From positions 1-57,996 of the forward strand of contig JAHDHL010000032.1 in the NCBI GenBank assembly GCA_020631355.1: a stretch of 57,996 bases of DNA, written 5' to 3'. The notes below the pieces were generated by a model. The model did no database searches, had not been told where the DNA came from, and saw only the letters and a list, made by a program, of their open reading frames with translations. This DNA comes from Saprospiraceae bacterium. Its GTDB lineage: Bacteria; Bacteroidota; Bacteroidia; Chitinophagales; Saprospiraceae. Shown piece by piece: positions 7,510-16,689 of this stretch; the first letter of the stretch is position 1, and each line of letters starts with the position of its first letter. The position numbers and the translations under genes were made by a program.

Positions 7510-9438
7510 TTACTTCTTGATAACCAATTTCTTTGTGATGTACTTATCACCAGCAGTTACGTGTACATTGTACATACCAGCAGAGAATGCAGAAGCATTC
7601 ACAGGTACTACCATGTTACCGTTCAACTGACCCAAGTTACGGCTACTTACAACCTGTCCTAGGTTGTTGTAAATCTCGATAGTTACATCAGCAGCTTCTT
7701 CCAAATCAACCTGTACATAAGCCAAGTCAGATGTTGGGTTAGGGAATACATTTACTGTATTGGATGGAAGAAGATTATCGTTAGATGTAGTAATCTGTGG
7801 CATATCACCACCCAAACCGTTCATGATTTGACCAACAGTTGAGTTCTGGTTGTCATGAAGTGTAGCAATCAAGTGCATGTTAGCCTCATTCCAATCAGCA
7901 GGAACCGTGTAGGTGAAAGTGTAAGTATGAGTCTCACCTGAAGCGATTGTAGCAGGAAGTGAACCAGCAGCACCTGTGAAACCACCTACCATTTCACGAC
8001 CTACGTGATCGTATACCATGTCAGCAGCAGGAACTGGATCCGGCTCAGCTTGCCAATCGTGACCAGCACCAGTCAAAGCGATATCATTAGTTTGGAAACT
8101 GTAGTAGTTTACTTGGTTGTAACCAGCAGTACTTCCTACAACGTCATTCTCCGTAAGGATAAGACCCAAACGGTAATCACCCGCCAAGTCAACAACGAAT
8201 TCAGCAGAAACAGTTACAGACAATTCTCTACTTTCAGACAAAGTAGCGTCAGTGATCGTAAGTTCAGCCGGAGCGATTTCGTTCTGAAGCGCCATGTAAG
8301 CAGCTTCGAATTCAGTAGGATCGATATCAGACCAGTTAGGGTTACGGTCAGCAGCACCTGAAGGGTAACCACCAATCAATGCACCGAAACCGCTATCGTA
8401 TGCTGCATTAGCCATTGGGTCACTGTTGTGAACAGCTACACCCAAGAAATCATCATATGTATCTTCCATGTACTCCATGAAAACGTGTCCTCTTGGACAC
8501 CATCCACACCATGTACCTGTACCTTCCTCGAATACGATTCCCTTTGTAGGAATGAAAGGAACACCAGAAATGGTAAGACCCATTGTGTTATTGGAAGCAT
8601 CAGAATCAGCACCTCCATTCACTGCATCGATAGAAACAGAGATAGTTGTTGAACCAGCAGGAACAGTCAACTGAGTAGAGTGTGTGAAGTTGTATGAAGT
8701 TTGAGGAGCGATATTCAAACCAGTCAATTGGTCAGTGTTTCCAGAACCACCAAGTGTATTCCAAGTGATATCCAAAGCAGTGATAGCAGTAGAACCAACG
8801 TTAGTGATAGTACCAGCGATATCAACCATTGCTCCGATTTCTTGAGTAGCGGAAGTAGTGATAGCAGTCAATTCTGCATCATCAGGAAGAGGAACTTGGA
8901 TAACTACGTTATCAATCATAGCACCGAAAGTCCAACCACCACCGTCATTATAACGGAAAGCAAGGATGTCAGATGCACCTGCACCACTTAGGTCGATAGT
9001 AGCACTATTCCAAGACAAGTTACCTGTACCTGCGATTTCTTGAAGTACAGTCCAAGTAGCACCATTGTCAGATGAAGACTCTACATAGAAAGTTTCAGTA
9101 GCACCGTCATAAGAACCACCTGCGAATACATAATCGAATGATAACAAAGCAGCACCTGAAGACAAGTCAACTGCTGGCATTACTAGGTAATCAGCACTCT
9201 TGTCACAGTTACAAGCATCATCATTGGATGCAACTACATTGGAACCATTGTCGTCCGGTCCCCAGTAAGTACTGGATAGAGCAGCTACTGAACCACCTAC
9301 CCAACCACCATCTGTAGCGGCTGTTTGCTGAGACCATGTACCAGGAACACCTGATTCAAAATCTTCTGAAAGAAGTACCTGAGCATTCGTGGCAAATGCT
9401 GCAAATACAAAAACCATAATTAGATAAAAATTCTTCAT
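7510..9438 (-). CDS. Omp28-type thioredoxin-fold surface protein with T9SS type A domain
   Basis: A 642-residue secreted protein. Signal peptide 1-19 (FATNAQ). Residues about 25-180 are a MAM-like 'choice-of-anchor J' jelly roll (EDFESGVPGTWSQ... FGAMIDNVVI). Residues about 185-295 form a CARDB/Ig-like domain. From about 298 comes an Omp28-related domain with GTWCGWCPRG (CxxC at C311 and C314), then a linker and a type A CTD (NVFPNPTSDLAYVQV... GMYNVHVTAG). The CGWC pair suggests redox activity at or outside the outer membrane, but Omp28 function is unknown. Codon use is even and Ala/Gly-rich, suggesting high expression, and a strong terminator follows. Confidence 0.85.
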   Translation of the reverse strand: MKNFYLIMVFVFAAFATNAQVLLSEDFESGVPGTWSQQTAATDGGWVGGSVAALSSTYWGPDDNGSNVVASNDDACNCDKSADYLVMPAVDLSSGAALLSFDYVFAGGSYDGATETFYVESSSDNGATWTVLQEIAGTGNLSWNSATIDLSGAGASDILAFRYNDGGGWTFGAMIDNVVIQVPLPDDAELTAITTSATQEIGAMVDIAGTITNVGSTAITALDITWNTLGGSGNTDQLTGLNIAPQTSYNFTHSTQLTVPAGSTTISVSIDAVNGGADSDASNNTMGLTISGVPFIPTKGIVFEEGTGTWCGWCPRGHVFMEYMEDTYDDFLGVAVHNSDPMANAAYDSGFGALIGGYPSGAADRNPNWSDIDPTEFEAAYMALQNEIAPAELTITDATLSESRELSVTVSAEFVVDLAGDYRLGLILTENDVVGSTAGYNQVNYYSFQTNDIALTGAGHDWQAEPDPVPAADMVYDHVGREMVGGFTGAAGSLPATIASGETHTYTFTYTVPADWNEANMHLIATLHDNQNSTVGQIMNGLGGDMPQITTSNDNLLPSNTVNVFPNPTSDLAYVQVDLEEAADVTIEIYNNLGQVVSSRNLGQLNGNMVVPVNASAFSAGMYNVHVTAGDKYITKKLVIKK

Positions 9439-9584
9439 GGAAAATGTAATTAGTAGATTTGATAATCAAATTAAAATTAAAGTATAGATAACAAATCTAA
9501 GAAAAAATTCTATTTATCCTTTTATACAATTGTTTGTTGGTCGTTTTTGTCGCTTATGTGATAATAATGCTGTATTTATTAACA

Positions 9585-9616
9585 AACGCCATACAAGGCG
9601 ATGCTTGTATGGCGTT
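9585..9616 (-). terminator. Hairpin terminator downstream of parE
   Basis: A perfect 13-bp stem (9585-9597 with 9604-9616, loop GCGATG) 43 bp past the parE stop. The minus-strand T run is weak and interrupted (complement of 9576-9584), so termination may be partial. Confidence 0.6.
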
Positions 9617-9658
9617 ACATAAGGTTATGAAAACCAGCTGTCTTAAAGGGTCAGTATA

Positions 9659-11563
9659 TCAGGCACTTGCTTCGGCCATTTCTTCTTTCGAAATTTTACC
9701 ATCCTTGTTCTTATCCTCGATTTCATCAATTTCGAATCTCAGATTATCAATGATGAATTCTTGTCGTTTGGGCGTATTCTTACCCATGAAATAAGTTAGG
9801 ATTTGCTCGATGTTGGTATCATCACTCATGATGACGGGTTCCAAGCGGATATCCGAACCAATGAATCCAGCAAACTCATTCGGAGATATCTCACCCAAGC
9901 CCTTGAATCGGGTGATTTCTGCCTTGCCCCTGAGTTTGTCAATGGCTTCCTGTTTTTCCGTTTCCGAATAACAGTAGAAAGTCTGTTTCTTATCCCTAAC
10001 CCTGAATAGTGGCGTTTCTAGGATGAATAAATGTCCATTCCGTACTAAATCAGGGAAGAACTGAAGGAAGAATGTCAATAGTAGTAGCCTGATGTGCATA
10101 CCATCCACATCGGCATCCGTAGCGATGACCACCTGATTGAAACGCAGGTCATCCAGCCCATCCTCGATATTCAGGGCATGTTGTAGTAAGTGGAATTCCT
10201 CATTCTGGTATACTACCTTTTTGGTCAGCCCAAAGCAATTGAGTGGTTTACCCCTAAGGGAAAATACAGCTTGGGTTTGGACATCCCTCGCTTTGGTAAT
10301 GGAACCTGATGCAGAATCTCCCTCAGTGATAAAGATGGTTGTATTCTTCTTTTTCTCATCGTCACCCCGATTGTCATTGAAATGCACCCTGCAGTCCCTG
10401 AGTTTCTTGTTATGGATCTTGGATTTTCTGGCTCGCTCATTGGCGATTTTCTTGATACCCGCAATCTCCTTTCGTTCTCTTTCGGATTGTAGGATTCTCT
10501 TTTGTAATGCTGTGGCGGTATCAGGATTCTGGTGAAGATGGCTGTCCAGATTCTTCTTGACGAAGTCTAATACGAATTTCTTGACGGATGGTCCACCCGG
10601 CCCGATATTCAATGAACCCAGTTTTGTCTTTGTCTGGGATTCAAATACAGGTTCCTCGACCCTGACACTTATGGCACCCATAATAGAGGCACGGATGTCC
10701 TTGGCATCATAACTTTTTTTGTAGAAATCCCTTACAGTTGCCACGATGGCTTCCCTGTATGCTTGGAGGTGTGTACCACCTTGGGTCGTATTCTGACCAT
10801 TGACAAAGGAATAATATTGCTCACCATAGGCCTGGCCATGTGTCAATGCAATTTCAATATCTTCTCCTTTCAGATGGATAATGGGATACCTATGGTGTTC
10901 CACATCCGTCTTTCGGTTCATCAGGTCGAATAATCCTCTCCTGGATACGATGGTCTTATTGTTGAAATTGATTTTCAGACCCGCATTCAGATACGCATAG
11001 TTCCATAATTGGTTCTCAATGAACTCATTCATGAACTTATAATTGAGGAATATGGAGTTGTCAGGAGTGAATGTAATCAGGGTTCCGTTCCCATCCGTAG
11101 TTTTCTTGACTCTGTGGTCCTTTATCAGATCACCTCTCTCGAATTCGGCTATCTTGGTTTTACCTTCCCTTACGGCTTGTACACGGAAATAGGTAGAAAG
11201 AGCATTCACGGCCTTGGTACCCACACCATTCAGACCTACAGATTTCTTGAATGCCTTGGAGTCATACTTACCCCCCGTATTGATTTTAGAAACACAATCC
11301 ACGACCTTTCCCAAAGGGATTCCACGTCCATAGTCCCGGATGGATACGGAACCATCATTGATCTCAATATCAATCTGAGTACCATGTCCCATGACATATT
11401 CATCAATACAATTATCAATGATTTCCTTTATGAGGATGTAGATACCATCATCCGGAGTGGAACCATTCCCCAATTTTCCGATATACATACCGGGACGCAT
11501 CCTGATGTGTTCTTTCCAATCGAGGGAACGGATGTTGTCTTCTGTATAATTGACTTTAGCCAT
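9659..11563 (-). CDS. parE: DNA topoisomerase IV subunit B with C-terminal EF-hand-like loop
   Basis: ATPase subunit of the type IIA topoisomerase that decatenates chromosomes. The 634 residues contain a GHKL ATPase (EIIDNCIDE 47-55, DYGRGIPLG 77-85, [14 protein letters not shown] 110-123, GGTH 262-265), the transducer region, and a TOPRIM domain ([10 protein letters not shown] 412-421, [11 protein letters not shown] 481-491, RFKGLGEI 552-559). The C-terminus is odd: residues 617-628 form a perfect EF-hand loop, [12 protein letters not shown], with ligands at positions 1, 3, 5 and 12, and only six residues follow. The frame is open upstream to 11668, but the family start is the ATG at 11563. 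parC is not adjacent. Confidence 0.93.
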   Translation of the reverse strand: MAKVNYTEDNIRSLDWKEHIRMRPGMYIGKLGNGSTPDDGIYILIKEIIDNCIDEYVMGHGTQIDIEINDGSVSIRDYGRGIPLGKVVDCVSKINTGGKYDSKAFKKSVGLNGVGTKAVNALSTYFRVQAVREGKTKIAEFERGDLIKDHRVKKTTDGNGTLITFTPDNSIFLNYKFMNEFIENQLWNYAYLNAGLKINFNNKTIVSRRGLFDLMNRKTDVEHHRYPIIHLKGEDIEIALTHGQAYGEQYYSFVNGQNTTQGGTHLQAYREAIVATVRDFYKKSYDAKDIRASIMGAISVRVEEPVFESQTKTKLGSLNIGPGGPSVKKFVLDFVKKNLDSHLHQNPDTATALQKRILQSERERKEIAGIKKIANERARKSKIHNKKLRDCRVHFNDNRGDDEKKKNTTIFITEGDSASGSITKARDVQTQAVFSLRGKPLNCFGLTKKVVYQNEEFHLLQHALNIEDGLDDLRFNQVVIATDADVDGMHIRLLLLTFFLQFFPDLVRNGHLFILETPLFRVRDKKQTFYCYSETEKQEAIDKLRGKAEITRFKGLGEISPNEFAGFIGSDIRLEPVIMSDDTNIEQILTYFMGKNTPKRQEFIIDNLRFEIDEIEDKNKDGKISKEEMAEASA

Positions 11564-11708
11564 AAGTGAATTGTGGTTTTCTAATAGAACGGATTTCAAA
11601 TCCCAAAACAAATCCAAAAATAGGATATACAATCCCCACATCAAAATGTGATGTGCAGGACTACTCAAATATAGTGATAAAACAAATAATTTGAAAATAT
11701 TTGTTACG

Positions 11709-12497
11709 TTATTTGTTGATGATTCCCAGTCGTTCCAATTCTATCATACTTTCGAGGTAGCTTTCCCTCGATTTTACCTCAACAATGAGATGGGGAAGTG
11801 TTTCCAAAGCTTCAACAGTCTCGAAAAAACCACTGAAATCCTGTTTTCCTTTATGAAAAGCGATATGTTGGTCCTGTAAGGAATCATTACTATGAAGATG
11901 GATATATCCTAGTTGGTTTTCATAACCCTCGACCCATTCTGTCACATGTAGTTTGGATTCAGTGAAACAACTGGAATGCCCCGTGTCATAACAGGTCTTG
12001 ATTTGAGGATGGTCTAACCCGTCGAGGATACCCTTGATATATGATGGATGTTCCTCCCTTGTATTTTCAATAAAAATGGAAATACCCCTCGACTCTATGA
12101 CAGGAATGAATTCGGTCCAGAACTGGATTTGCTTCTTGGTCCAGATCTCCTTGTAGCCCGTCTTGTTGGAATGGATATAATTGGCATGGAAAACAATCTT
12201 GTCCATTTCTAATTCCGAAGCAATATCCAGGGATTGCTGAACCCTGAATCTGCAGACATCAAGCAACATTTCATCCCTTGCCGTAGGATTCAAACCATAG
12301 AAAGCACCGTGGAGGCTTTTATCTTGTTGGAATGATTGTAATAGTTGTTTGTGTTTCTTGATGCTTTCCTTCAAATCATCTCCCAAATGCCAAGGCACGG
12401 AAAAATAGGATAATTCCAATCCTAAACCCTTTTCTTCGAATGAATCCAGTATTCGTTCATTGATGTGTTCTACCGCTACCAGAATATTATAGGACAT
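11709..12497 (-). CDS. Sugar phosphate isomerase/epimerase family TIM barrel
   Basis: A 262-residue protein of the xylose isomerase-like / AP endonuclease 2 fold. The barrel strands and metal ligands are visible: HGAFYG near 63, [11 protein letters not shown] (about 100-110), [11 protein letters not shown] with a metal-ligand Glu (about 141), [10 protein letters not shown] (Asp and His, about 168-175), YIHLHSND (about 197-204) and LIVEVKS near the C-terminus. The specific substrate cannot be told. It lies 145 bp downstream of parE on the same strand, with no evident functional link. Confidence 0.8.
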   Translation of the reverse strand: MSYNILVAVEHINERILDSFEEKGLGLELSYFSVPWHLGDDLKESIKKHKQLLQSFQQDKSLHGAFYGLNPTARDEMLLDVCRFRVQQSLDIASELEMDKIVFHANYIHSNKTGYKEIWTKKQIQFWTEFIPVIESRGISIFIENTREEHPSYIKGILDGLDHPQIKTCYDTGHSSCFTESKLHVTEWVEGYENQLGYIHLHSNDSLQDQHIAFHKGKQDFSGFFETVEALETLPHLIVEVKSRESYLESMIELERLGIINK

Positions 12498-12540
12498 CGG
12501 AATCAGTTTGATGAAATAGCAATTTGGACAAAATCATTAT

Positions 12541-12579
12541 AAAAAACAAATGGGGATTCACCATCAAAGTGAATCCCCA
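12541..12579 (-). terminator. Terminator of the marC gene
   Basis: An 11-bp perfect stem (12551-12561 with 12569-12579, 7-nt loop). On the minus strand it is followed by a T-rich run (complement of 12535-12550). It lies 38 bp after the stop at 12617. Confidence 0.88.
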
Positions 12580-12616
12580 AACGCTCTTATATTGAAAATC
12601 AATGATAATTGATGCT

Positions 12617-13186
12617 TTATACAATATATTCCTTAATCATTTGGATGGCGATTGCAATGATTACAATGCCGAATACTTTTCTCAATGTAGCTGAAACTTG
12701 GGGTGACATCTTCTTGGATAGCCAATCCGTGGATCTCAGAATAAGAAAGATAAGGAACAGATTAATGGCAATCCCTGCTAGGATCGAATAGGTGTCGTAT
12801 TCTGCTTTTAGGGAAATGATGGTGGTCAATGTACCTGCTCCCGCTAATAATGGAAAAGCAATAGGTACGATACTACCTGAATTACTACCCTCCTCGTCGT
12901 GGTGCGTTCTGAAGATTCTGATACCCAGAATCATTTCCAAACCGATGAAAAGAATAATCAATGCCCCTGCTAAGGCAAAGGATGAAACCTCAAGACCGAA
13001 TAGACCCAGAATGGCAGTTCCGAAGAAAAGGAATGCAATCATAATCAACCCCGCAGAACCGGTAGCCATGCTTGGATGGATCTGGATTCCTTCCTTTTTC
13101 ATGTTGATGATTACGGGTAGTGAACCAATGATATCAATCACTGAGAATAGGATAAGGCTGATGGTCAAAATTGCAGTTACGTTCAT
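12617..13186 (-). CDS. MarC/UPF0056 family integral membrane protein
   Basis: A 189-residue hydrophobic protein with six predicted membrane segments (about 3-24, 39-60, 66-86, 107-127, 135-153, 166-187). The family landmarks are the N-terminal FSVIDIIGSLPVI, the glycine-rich repeat-like helix pairs, IVPIAFPLLAGAGTLTTII and a second LFLIFLILRSTDWLSK. MarC proteins are inner-membrane proteins of unknown function; the former link with multiple antibiotic resistance is not supported. It is divergent from the Lrp-type regulator at 13352 across a 165-bp AT-rich region, so it may be a target of that regulator (inference). Confidence 0.88.
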   Translation of the reverse strand: MNVTAILTISLILFSVIDIIGSLPVIINMKKEGIQIHPSMATGSAGLIMIAFLFFGTAILGLFGLEVSSFALAGALIILFIGLEMILGIRIFRTHHDEEGSNSGSIVPIAFPLLAGAGTLTTIISLKAEYDTYSILAGIAINLFLIFLILRSTDWLSKKMSPQVSATLRKVFGIVIIAIAIQMIKEYIV

Positions 13187-13232
13187 TCTCTTAGCTGTTT
13201 TAAATCAATGTTAGAAAATAATAAAATACGTT

Positions 13233-13335
13233 TTAATTATGACGCAAATTTCCGTTAATTAGTTCAATTTGTCAATAAAATATCTATTATTTAGTCATTA
13301 TGATTTTTAAAATGTTAATTTAGTGTCATAATTAA
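13233..13335. promoter_or_regulatory. Perfect 11-bp inverted repeat in the marC/lrp divergent region
   Basis: TTAATTATGAC (13233-13243) and its exact reverse complement GTCATAATTAA (13325-13335) bracket the intergenic region, with a related TCATTATGA near 13295. Lrp-family proteins often bind several dispersed AT-rich half-sites and autoregulate, so these are candidate operators for the adjacent regulator. The AT richness of the region lowers significance. Confidence 0.45.
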
Positions 13336-13351
13336 TTTTAAATTATTTTAA

Positions 13352-13831
13352 ATGAGTCTCGAAAATCAAATTGACCCGATTGATATGCTTATTCTTAGGG
13401 AACTGACAGTTGATGCCACAATTTCCTTTGTGGAATTATCCAGAAAATTGAAAGTTTCCAATACCTTGATTCACCAAAGGGTCAAGAAATTGAAAGAATC
13501 AGGGATTCTTCAGCATGCCAGATACCGATTGGATTCATGGAAACTCGGATATCAGACCTCGGCCTATACCCAAATTATGTTGCAAGACTCAAAACTGCAT
13601 CGTCAGGTAGAAGCTGAATTGAAGAAAATACCCGAAATCGTCGAGTGTGTGAATATTGTTGGGCGTTATGCCCTGATTGTAAGAATCTTTGCTCGAAACA
13701 ACCAACATCTGAGGAATGTCATCTATGAGAAAATACATCCGATTGATGGTATTGACGGAACGAATACGACAGTTTGTTTCGAGACCGTATTCTCAAGGGG
13801 AATTCCTTTGGAGTTTGATTATGAGCGTTAG
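13352..13831 (+). CDS. Lrp/AsnC family transcriptional regulator
   Basis: A 159-residue DNA-binding protein. The N-terminal winged helix-turn-helix (about 5-60) reads IDPIDMLILRELTVDA, then SFVELSRKLKVSNTLIHQRVKKLKE (seen in pieces) and GILQHARYRLD. The C-terminal RAM domain (about 66-150) has LGYQTSAYTQIML, VECVNIVGRYALIVRIFARN and the IHPIDGIDGTNTTVCFE strands that form the octamer and effector pocket. The last 4 bp overlap the end of the convergent agmatinase gene. Likely regulates itself and perhaps marC or the polyamine gene; the effector is unknown. Confidence 0.9.
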   Translation: MSLENQIDPIDMLILRELTVDATISFVELSRKLKVSNTLIHQRVKKLKESGILQHARYRLDSWKLGYQTSAYTQIMLQDSKLHRQVEAELKKIPEIVECVNIVGRYALIVRIFARNNQHLRNVIYEKIHPIDGIDGTNTTVCFETVFSRGIPLEFDYER

Positions 13832-14847
13832 AGGATACTGATCAGTTGGTAGAGAATCCTTGCCCCTACATTGCCATCCCATTCCGCATTTCCGACCTCA
13901 CAGAGATCCGCACCGATGAGTTGCTTCCCGGATTGTCGGATTTGTTGAAGTAGGTAACTGATTTCATCAAACCCAAATCCTCCGGGAACAGGTGTTCCGG
14001 TATGTGGACATAGGGACGGATCCAAACCATCTATGTCGAAGCTTATATAGATGTGATCGGGTAGTGTATCCAATATTTTTTTTACTTGTTTCTGCCACGT
14101 ATCCCCTTCAAAGATGTTTTTTCTGATAGCAGTATTGGAAAATAAGGTGATTTTGGATTGCTTCGAAGCCATTTCGGCTTCTTCCTCACAATAATCCCTT
14201 ATTCCGATTTGTGTGAGTTGGCTGACTTCAGGAATGGTCTGGATGACATTATGGAAAATGGAGGCATGTGAATAGGTGAACCCCTCATATGCTGTCCTTA
14301 AATCACAGTGCGCATCTATTTGCAAGATACCGAATGAATCGAATTGATTGGAAAGGGCTTTGATATATCCTAGAGGGCAGGAGTGGTCACCACCTACCAA
14401 TACGACTTTCTTTCCATCAATCAATAATTCCGTAGTTTCTTTTTCCACCCTTTCATGGAATGCCGCACAGGCCTGATTGATATGGGTAAGGGCTGCTTCA
14501 TCTGGTATATTGCCCAATTCCAATGCTTGGATATATGTGGATGATACTGTTCTCAACTCTTGGCTCAGTCCTAAGACTGACTTAGGGATAGGCATGAAAT
14601 AAATTCCTTTTTTCCAAGCATCAGGTGCATCTTCAAGGTAGAGGTCGAGTTGGTAGGAACCATCCAGGATTCTTTGGGGGCCGTGGCATGTCCCATCGGT
14701 ATAGGAAACGGTGACATCCCATGGAGTGGGGTAGATGATGATATCAGATGTATCATAATCAAAGGGTAATCCGATAAAATTACCATTATTCACTCCGACA
14801 CTATTCGGGTCGAAATCCTTGATGATTTGTTCTTTGCTTTGCTTCAT
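13828..14847 (-). CDS. speB: Agmatinase-type ureohydrolase
   Basis: Binuclear-manganese hydrolase of 339 residues, arginase/agmatinase superfamily. Metal ligands are all present: H155 in GGDHS, D178/H180/D182 in DAHCD, D271/D273 in SFDIDGLDPS. SPVPGG is represented by TPVPGGFGFDE. Agmatinases make putrescine and urea from agmatine. Close to carboxynorspermidine synthase (15440) and in a genome with nspC (30926), this fits a putrescine-feeding step of spermidine synthesis; arginase or formimidoylglutamase activity cannot be excluded. A TTG at 14853 is in frame, but the ATG at 14847 is preferred. Overlaps the lrp stop by 4 bp. Confidence 0.85.
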   Translation of the reverse strand: MKQSKEQIIKDFDPNSVGVNNGNFIGLPFDYDTSDIIIYPTPWDVTVSYTDGTCHGPQRILDGSYQLDLYLEDAPDAWKKGIYFMPIPKSVLGLSQELRTVSSTYIQALELGNIPDEAALTHINQACAAFHERVEKETTELLIDGKKVVLVGGDHSCPLGYIKALSNQFDSFGILQIDAHCDLRTAYEGFTYSHASIFHNVIQTIPEVSQLTQIGIRDYCEEEAEMASKQSKITLFSNTAIRKNIFEGDTWQKQVKKILDTLPDHIYISFDIDGLDPSLCPHTGTPVPGGFGFDEISYLLQQIRQSGKQLIGADLCEVGNAEWDGNVGARILYQLISIL

Positions 14848-14928
14848 ATCCAATTATATTCAGTAATGGCTACTCCAAATTATTCGAAGTAGCCACTATT
14901 GAATACAATATTAAGGATTCTGAAAGAA

Positions 14929-15297
14929 TCAGGCGGCATCCTTTGCCATTCGCTCACCGAAAATATATGATACAATCAATAATACCAATGCTGCAATTGC
15001 AGGGACTGCCTCATTATCACCTACCGCAATATGAGCCGATGCTGCAAGTACAAAATTGAAGAAGAAACCCGCATAGGCCCATTCCTTTATTCTAGCACTT
15101 TTTCTTGTAGTGATGGCTGCTATACCAAGGATTTTGGCTACTGCAAGTGGATATATAATCCAAGTGGGAAATCCAAGGGCGGTGAATGCTTCTTCGGCCA
15201 TACTGTGGTTCAGGATATACATTCCAATAGCTGAGAATAGCATCATGACACTCAATAGGCCTGTAGCAATCCAAAAGACGATTTTATTCGTTTTCAT
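14929..15297 (-). CDS. DoxX-like family membrane protein
   Basis: A 122-residue protein with four membrane helices (about 7-29, 45-61, 72-91, 97-114). It has the DoxX-family pattern: a first helix with FWIATGLLSVMMLFSA, TALGFPTWIIYPLAVAKILGI, and a short AHIAVGD loop before the last helix. Function of this family is not established; some members associate with quinone or sulfur metabolism. A canonical Bacteroidota promoter (15342-15370) lies upstream. The gap to agmatinase on the same strand is only 81 bp, so the two may be co-transcribed. Confidence 0.82.
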   Translation of the reverse strand: MKTNKIVFWIATGLLSVMMLFSAIGMYILNHSMAEEAFTALGFPTWIIYPLAVAKILGIAAITTRKSARIKEWAYAGFFFNFVLAASAHIAVGDNEAVPAIAALVLLIVSYIFGERMAKDAA

Positions 15298-15341
15298 AAT
15301 GATTATTTTTAATAAATGTAAAGAACAACATTTGTTATAAA

Positions 15342-15370
15342 CAAATATAATATTTTTATTGAAAATTCAA
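15342..15370 (-). promoter_or_regulatory. Bacteroidota-type promoter of the DoxX gene
   Basis: On the minus strand: TTG (15368-15370), an 18-nt spacer, then TATATTTG (15342-15349), matching the -33 TTG / -7 TAnnTTTG consensus of the phylum's primary sigma factor. The -7 box overlaps a palindrome, ATTTGTT-N3-AACAAAT (15330-15346), a candidate operator also found in partial form at the promoter at 37922. Confidence 0.7.
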
Positions 15371-15439
15371 ATGTCATATTAGTGACTTTTTATGGAAACA
15401 TATTTAATTTTGGCCCGAATCTAAATCCATATATAACGT

Positions 15440-16642
15440 ATGTCAAAGGTATTAATCATAGGTGCAGGTGGAGTAGGAAGGGTCACTGCAATGAAGTGTG
15501 CGGAACATCCCGAGGTATTCTCGCAAATCATGTTAGCAAGTCGGACGAAATCTAAATGCGATGATATCGCACAAGCAGTTAGGTTGAAACATGGGGTAGA
15601 AATACAAACTGCCCGCGTGGATGCTGAAAATGTACCTGAATTGGTAGCATTAATCAGGTCATTTGGTCCGGAAATGGTTATTCATGTAGCCTTGCCGTAT
15701 CAGGATTTGACCATAATGGATGCTTGTTTGGAAACAGGGGTTCATTATTTGGATACTGCGAATTACGAACCCAAGGAGGAAGCCAAGTTCGAATATTCAT
15801 GGCAATGGGCTTATCAGGACAGATTCAGGGAAAAGGGAATTATGGCTCTCTTGGGCTGTGGTTTTGACCCTGGGGTTACCAGTATTTTTACTGCCCGTGC
15901 AGCCAAGCATCATTTTGATGAAATGCATTATCTGGATATCGTGGATTGTAATGGTGGGGACCACGGAAAGGCATTCGCTACGAATTTCAACCCTGAAATC
16001 AATATCCGTGAGATTACCCAGAATGGTAGATATTGGGAGAATGGCCAATGGGTGGAAACCCAACCCTTTGAGTTCAGGGAGGAACTAACCTATCCTAATA
16101 TCGGACAACGTAGTTCTTATTTATTGTATCATGAGGAATTGGAATCCTTGGTTAAGAATTTTCCGACGCTCAAAAGGGCCCGGTTCTGGATGACTTTCGG
16201 TGATGAATATCTTACGCACCTGAGAGTGATACAGAATATCGGTATGGCAGGCATTGAGCCCGTAAGATACCAAGGAATGGATATCGTACCATTGAATTTC
16301 CTAAAGGCCGTATTACCTGATCCGGGTAGTCTTGGTGATAATTATACAGGAGAGACTTCCATTGGTTGCAGAATTAAAGGAATTAAGGACGGAAAGGAAA
16401 AATCCTATTACATCTGGAATAATTGTAGTCATCAAAGGGCATTTGATGAAACGGGAGCACAGGGTGTTTCCTATACAACGGGTGTACCTGCCATGACAGG
16501 TGCCATGATGATGCTTCAGGGCACTTGGATGGATAAGGGTGTTTTCAATGTGGAAGAATTCAATCCTGACCCGTTCCTTGATGTACTGGGTAAGCATGGA
16601 TTGGAGTGGCACGAAGCGACTAATGTGGATTTGGAATTGTAA
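15440..16642 (+). CDS. Carboxynorspermidine synthase (saccharopine dehydrogenase family)
   Basis: A 400-residue NADPH-dependent enzyme condensing putrescine (or diaminopropane) with aspartate semialdehyde, the first step of the carboxyspermidine route. The Rossmann motif GAGGVGR (8-14) follows the first strand, HVALPYQDLTIMDACLETGVHY is the typical family stretch (given as a landmark only), and LGCGFDPGVTSIF and GRYWENGQWV, YNGGDHGKAFATNF-like residues match CASDH rather than true lysine-biosynthesis saccharopine dehydrogenase. It is divergent from DoxX. With NspC at 30926 it should produce spermidine. Its own -7 box TAATTTTG (15405-15412) is present, but no good -33 TTG. Confidence 0.85.
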   Translation: MSKVLIIGAGGVGRVTAMKCAEHPEVFSQIMLASRTKSKCDDIAQAVRLKHGVEIQTARVDAENVPELVALIRSFGPEMVIHVALPYQDLTIMDACLETGVHYLDTANYEPKEEAKFEYSWQWAYQDRFREKGIMALLGCGFDPGVTSIFTARAAKHHFDEMHYLDIVDCNGGDHGKAFATNFNPEINIREITQNGRYWENGQWVETQPFEFREELTYPNIGQRSSYLLYHEELESLVKNFPTLKRARFWMTFGDEYLTHLRVIQNIGMAGIEPVRYQGMDIVPLNFLKAVLPDPGSLGDNYTGETSIGCRIKGIKDGKEKSYYIWNNCSHQRAFDETGAQGVSYTTGVPAMTGAMMMLQGTWMDKGVFNVEEFNPDPFLDVLGKHGLEWHEATNVDLEL

Positions 16643-16689
16643 AGACAGGGGTATTTCGCTAATTTCATGATATTATAATATTCAGTATC

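Noticed and set aside
8005-8361. Several plus-strand ORFs of 60-120 codons opposite the T9SS genes
   Set aside because: They are low-complexity shadows of coding sequence on the other strand, without signals or family features.
11564-11668. N-terminal extension of ParE
   Set aside because: The extra 35 residues have no family counterpart; the ATG at 11563 precedes the conserved [11 protein letters not shown] start.
12870-12900. marC as a multidrug-resistance determinant
   Set aside because: The family name is historical; sequence shows only a membrane protein of unknown function.
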